Shown here: one piece after another, positions 62,607 to 64,000 of the stretch
Layout of the letters: each line of letters opens with the position of its first letter
Numbering within the stretch: the stretch's first letter is position 1
NCBI GenBank assembly: GCA_028671895.1
Contig: CM053806.1
Span: forward strand, 20,595,001 to 20,659,000
Direction of reading: 5' to 3'
DNA: 64,000 bases
From: Oenanthe sinensis
Lineage: Eukaryota; Streptophyta; Magnoliopsida; Apiales; Apiaceae
Program-made: the position numbers and the translations under genes
Notes under the pieces: model-generated
Told to the model about the DNA's origin: nothing
Seen by the model: only the letters and a program-made list of their open reading frames with translations
Databases searched by the model: none

Positions 62607-62797
62607 AATGCTAGGGACCCAGAAATTGTACAAAAAATTGTCTCAAATGCTGAGTTGTCACGTGTGTAATAGGTAACTTTCCTACTAATAATATGATACC
62701 CGCGTGCATACATATGCGCCCACGAACTAAAACAAGACACGTATCATAGCACATCATTTAGTAAAAAAAATTGAGACAATTTTTGGGTACCTAACAT
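62607..62797. mobile_element. MITE with aatgctagggacccaraaattg ends (about 190 bp)
   Basis: Left aatgctagggacccagaaattg...aattgtctcaa and right ttgagacaatttttgggtacctaacatt are inverted with a few mismatches. The inner gagttgtcacgtgt and acacgtatcatagcac also pair. Target duplication is not clear, so the superfamily is not assigned. Confidence 0.65.
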
Positions 62798-63148
62798 TAC
62801 TCAATACCAAAATTTTCGTGTTCCCGTCTGGGATAATCCTGCATGAAATGATCCTTCCTTCCCATTAATCTGCAGCGAACCTTGCTCGACAAAGGAGTCC
62901 CAGGATCAACAATCATTTATGCAGGTGCAAATTTGTATATCAAGTTAATCTATATATGTTTTCCTATGATTTTCAGATAACATGATTTTCTGTAAGAGAT
63001 AAAATAAATCGTCTATGATCAAGATTCTAATAGTGAATAAAATTTATGAACTACTGCTATAAACAATAACATATACTAACATTTTAAAACTTAGTACACA
63101 CATACTAATAAGTAATCTCGTTTGCATATATTTCACAATTGACAAAGG
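62798..63148. other. 3' flank of the CIF-like gene
   Basis: Probable 3' UTR and spacer of the minus-strand gene. No other coding signal. Confidence 0.45.
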
Positions 63149-64000
63149 TTAATTGGGGATGAGCTTAAAAGAAGGCTTGACAAAGGTTGGTGCTGGATCA
63201 TAGTTTCCATAATCTTCAGTATTAACCCTAAGACGCCTTCCGCGGATACGAGTAGTCTCTTCCCCTTGGTTCAGCTGCTGGTTTCCCTATATTTATCACC
63301 GAGAAAGAAAAACACAATTTTTGTAATTAGTTTAACTAAATACTTTAGAGGAAGTTAAATTCGGATTCGTTTCTGAAATAACTGTAACTGTCAGATATTG
63401 TGTCGAAAAGTTTAATCTTATGATTTCACTAGCTAGCTGTATTTGGTGTAGAAGAAATCAAAAGAATGGAAGATATAAGACATTAATAAAAGAATTTGAT
63501 CTAGTTGCATGTGAAACTTAATGAATATGCATGATTAATGGAAGACCTTATAATTTGAAGCAAAGGCCTCCTCCTCCAACTCGTTTACAGACCTAGTCAT
63601 TTGTCTACCTGCAATAAAATTGATGCAATTAGACACTTCTAAATGTATGGAACCACTTCTAATCATCTAATTAAGAGAAAAAACACTGATGTACTTCATT
63701 ACTTATTAGTAAGATTTTTCAAATAATAACACATAAAATTAATAATAAATCAAATTAAGTTATCGATCTTCATTAATTTTTAAGCAAATTTCGAAGCACC
63801 TTAATACTACTTATTGCATGAATGTTCATTCTTAGAAGCTAGTAAAAGAATCAAGATAGCTGACTAGAATACAGGCGAATTCAATGCATACATGCTAAAC
63901 ATATAATCGAAAGTGAAACAGCCAAGAATTCGAGAGATTTAATCGAGATAAAAAAAACCTGCACAAGTTGATAAAAATGATGCAGAAATGAGGAGAAAGA
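63149..64000 (-). CDS. CASPARIAN STRIP INTEGRITY FACTOR (CIF)-like peptide precursor, 3' part
   Basis: Exons (minus): 64000-63959 (5' end outside the window), 63608-63547, 63286-63149; GT-AG, in phase. Exon 1 encodes the end of a signal peptide (FLLISASFLSTCAG). Exon 2 gives RQMTRSVNELEEEAFASNYK, and exon 3 a basic RGRRLRV run and then a 21-residue C-terminal peptide opening DYGNYDPAP and ending PSFKLIPN before the stop at 63149-63151. In Arabidopsis, CIF1 and CIF2 are 21-residue peptides starting DYG and ending PPFKLIPN. They are tyrosine-sulfated on the DY and bind the receptor SGN3/GSO1 to close the Casparian strip. The DY sulfation site, P7 and P9 and the FKLIPN tail are kept; this peptide has Ser where those have the second Pro of PPF. 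Function is inferred from the peptide signature. Confidence 0.9.

Noticed and set aside
1..64000. CRISPR array, bacterial operon or organellar insertion
   Set aside because: The spliced genes and plant transposons show nuclear DNA; the repeat arrays have irregular spacers and no plastid or mitochondrial gene was recognised.

Overview
This is a window of plant nuclear DNA, probably from a eudicot. It is AT-rich, its genes are split by short GT-AG introns, and it is loaded with Ty1/copia retrotransposons, Helitrons, MITEs and a Mutator-like element. The host genes are plant families: SUMO E1 large subunit, proteasome RPT4, an intronless PPR protein, a CREG-like protein, a plant nucleoredoxin-like protein and a Casparian-strip-integrity-factor-type peptide precursor. 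I cannot name the species.

Layout. 1-9021 is a nest of three copia elements. An Angela/BARE-like element (1-4466, plus strand, 5' part outside the window) sits in the integrase of a minus-strand SIRE-like element (4467 to about 8100). That element in turn abuts the gag and 5' LTR of a third, older SIRE-like element (about 8100-9021). 9022-14086 is gene-free and holds a 0.63 kb terminal-inverted-repeat element and two near-identical Helitrons in tandem. 14087-27089 (plus) is a three-domain nucleoredoxin-like gene. Its third intron is about 9.6 kb and carries an antisense Mutator-like element with a decayed transposase, Helitron remnants, a hAT-like MITE and a long fold-back element. 29285-35053 (plus) is SAE2 in 11 exons. 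35054-40645 is gene-poor, with a LINE scrap. 40646 to about 48037 (minus) is a CREG-like gene with a 4.9 kb intron full of Helitrons and a MITE. 49274-52930 (plus) is RPT4 in 10 exons. 57749-59593 (minus) is a single-exon PPR gene. 59594-63148 is intergenic with a Stowaway-type MITE and a second MITE. 63149-64000 (minus) is the 3' part of a CIF-like sulfated-peptide precursor.

The host genes do not form one pathway. SAE2 and RPT4 are housekeeping components of SUMO conjugation and protein degradation. The PPR protein probably acts on organellar RNA. The CIF-like peptide would act in the apoplast in barrier formation. The nucleoredoxin-like protein lacks the redox cysteines in all three thioredoxin folds, so it may be a scaffold or chaperone rather than an oxidoreductase. 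Coordinates come from reading the sequence and checking splice phase by hand. No database search was possible.
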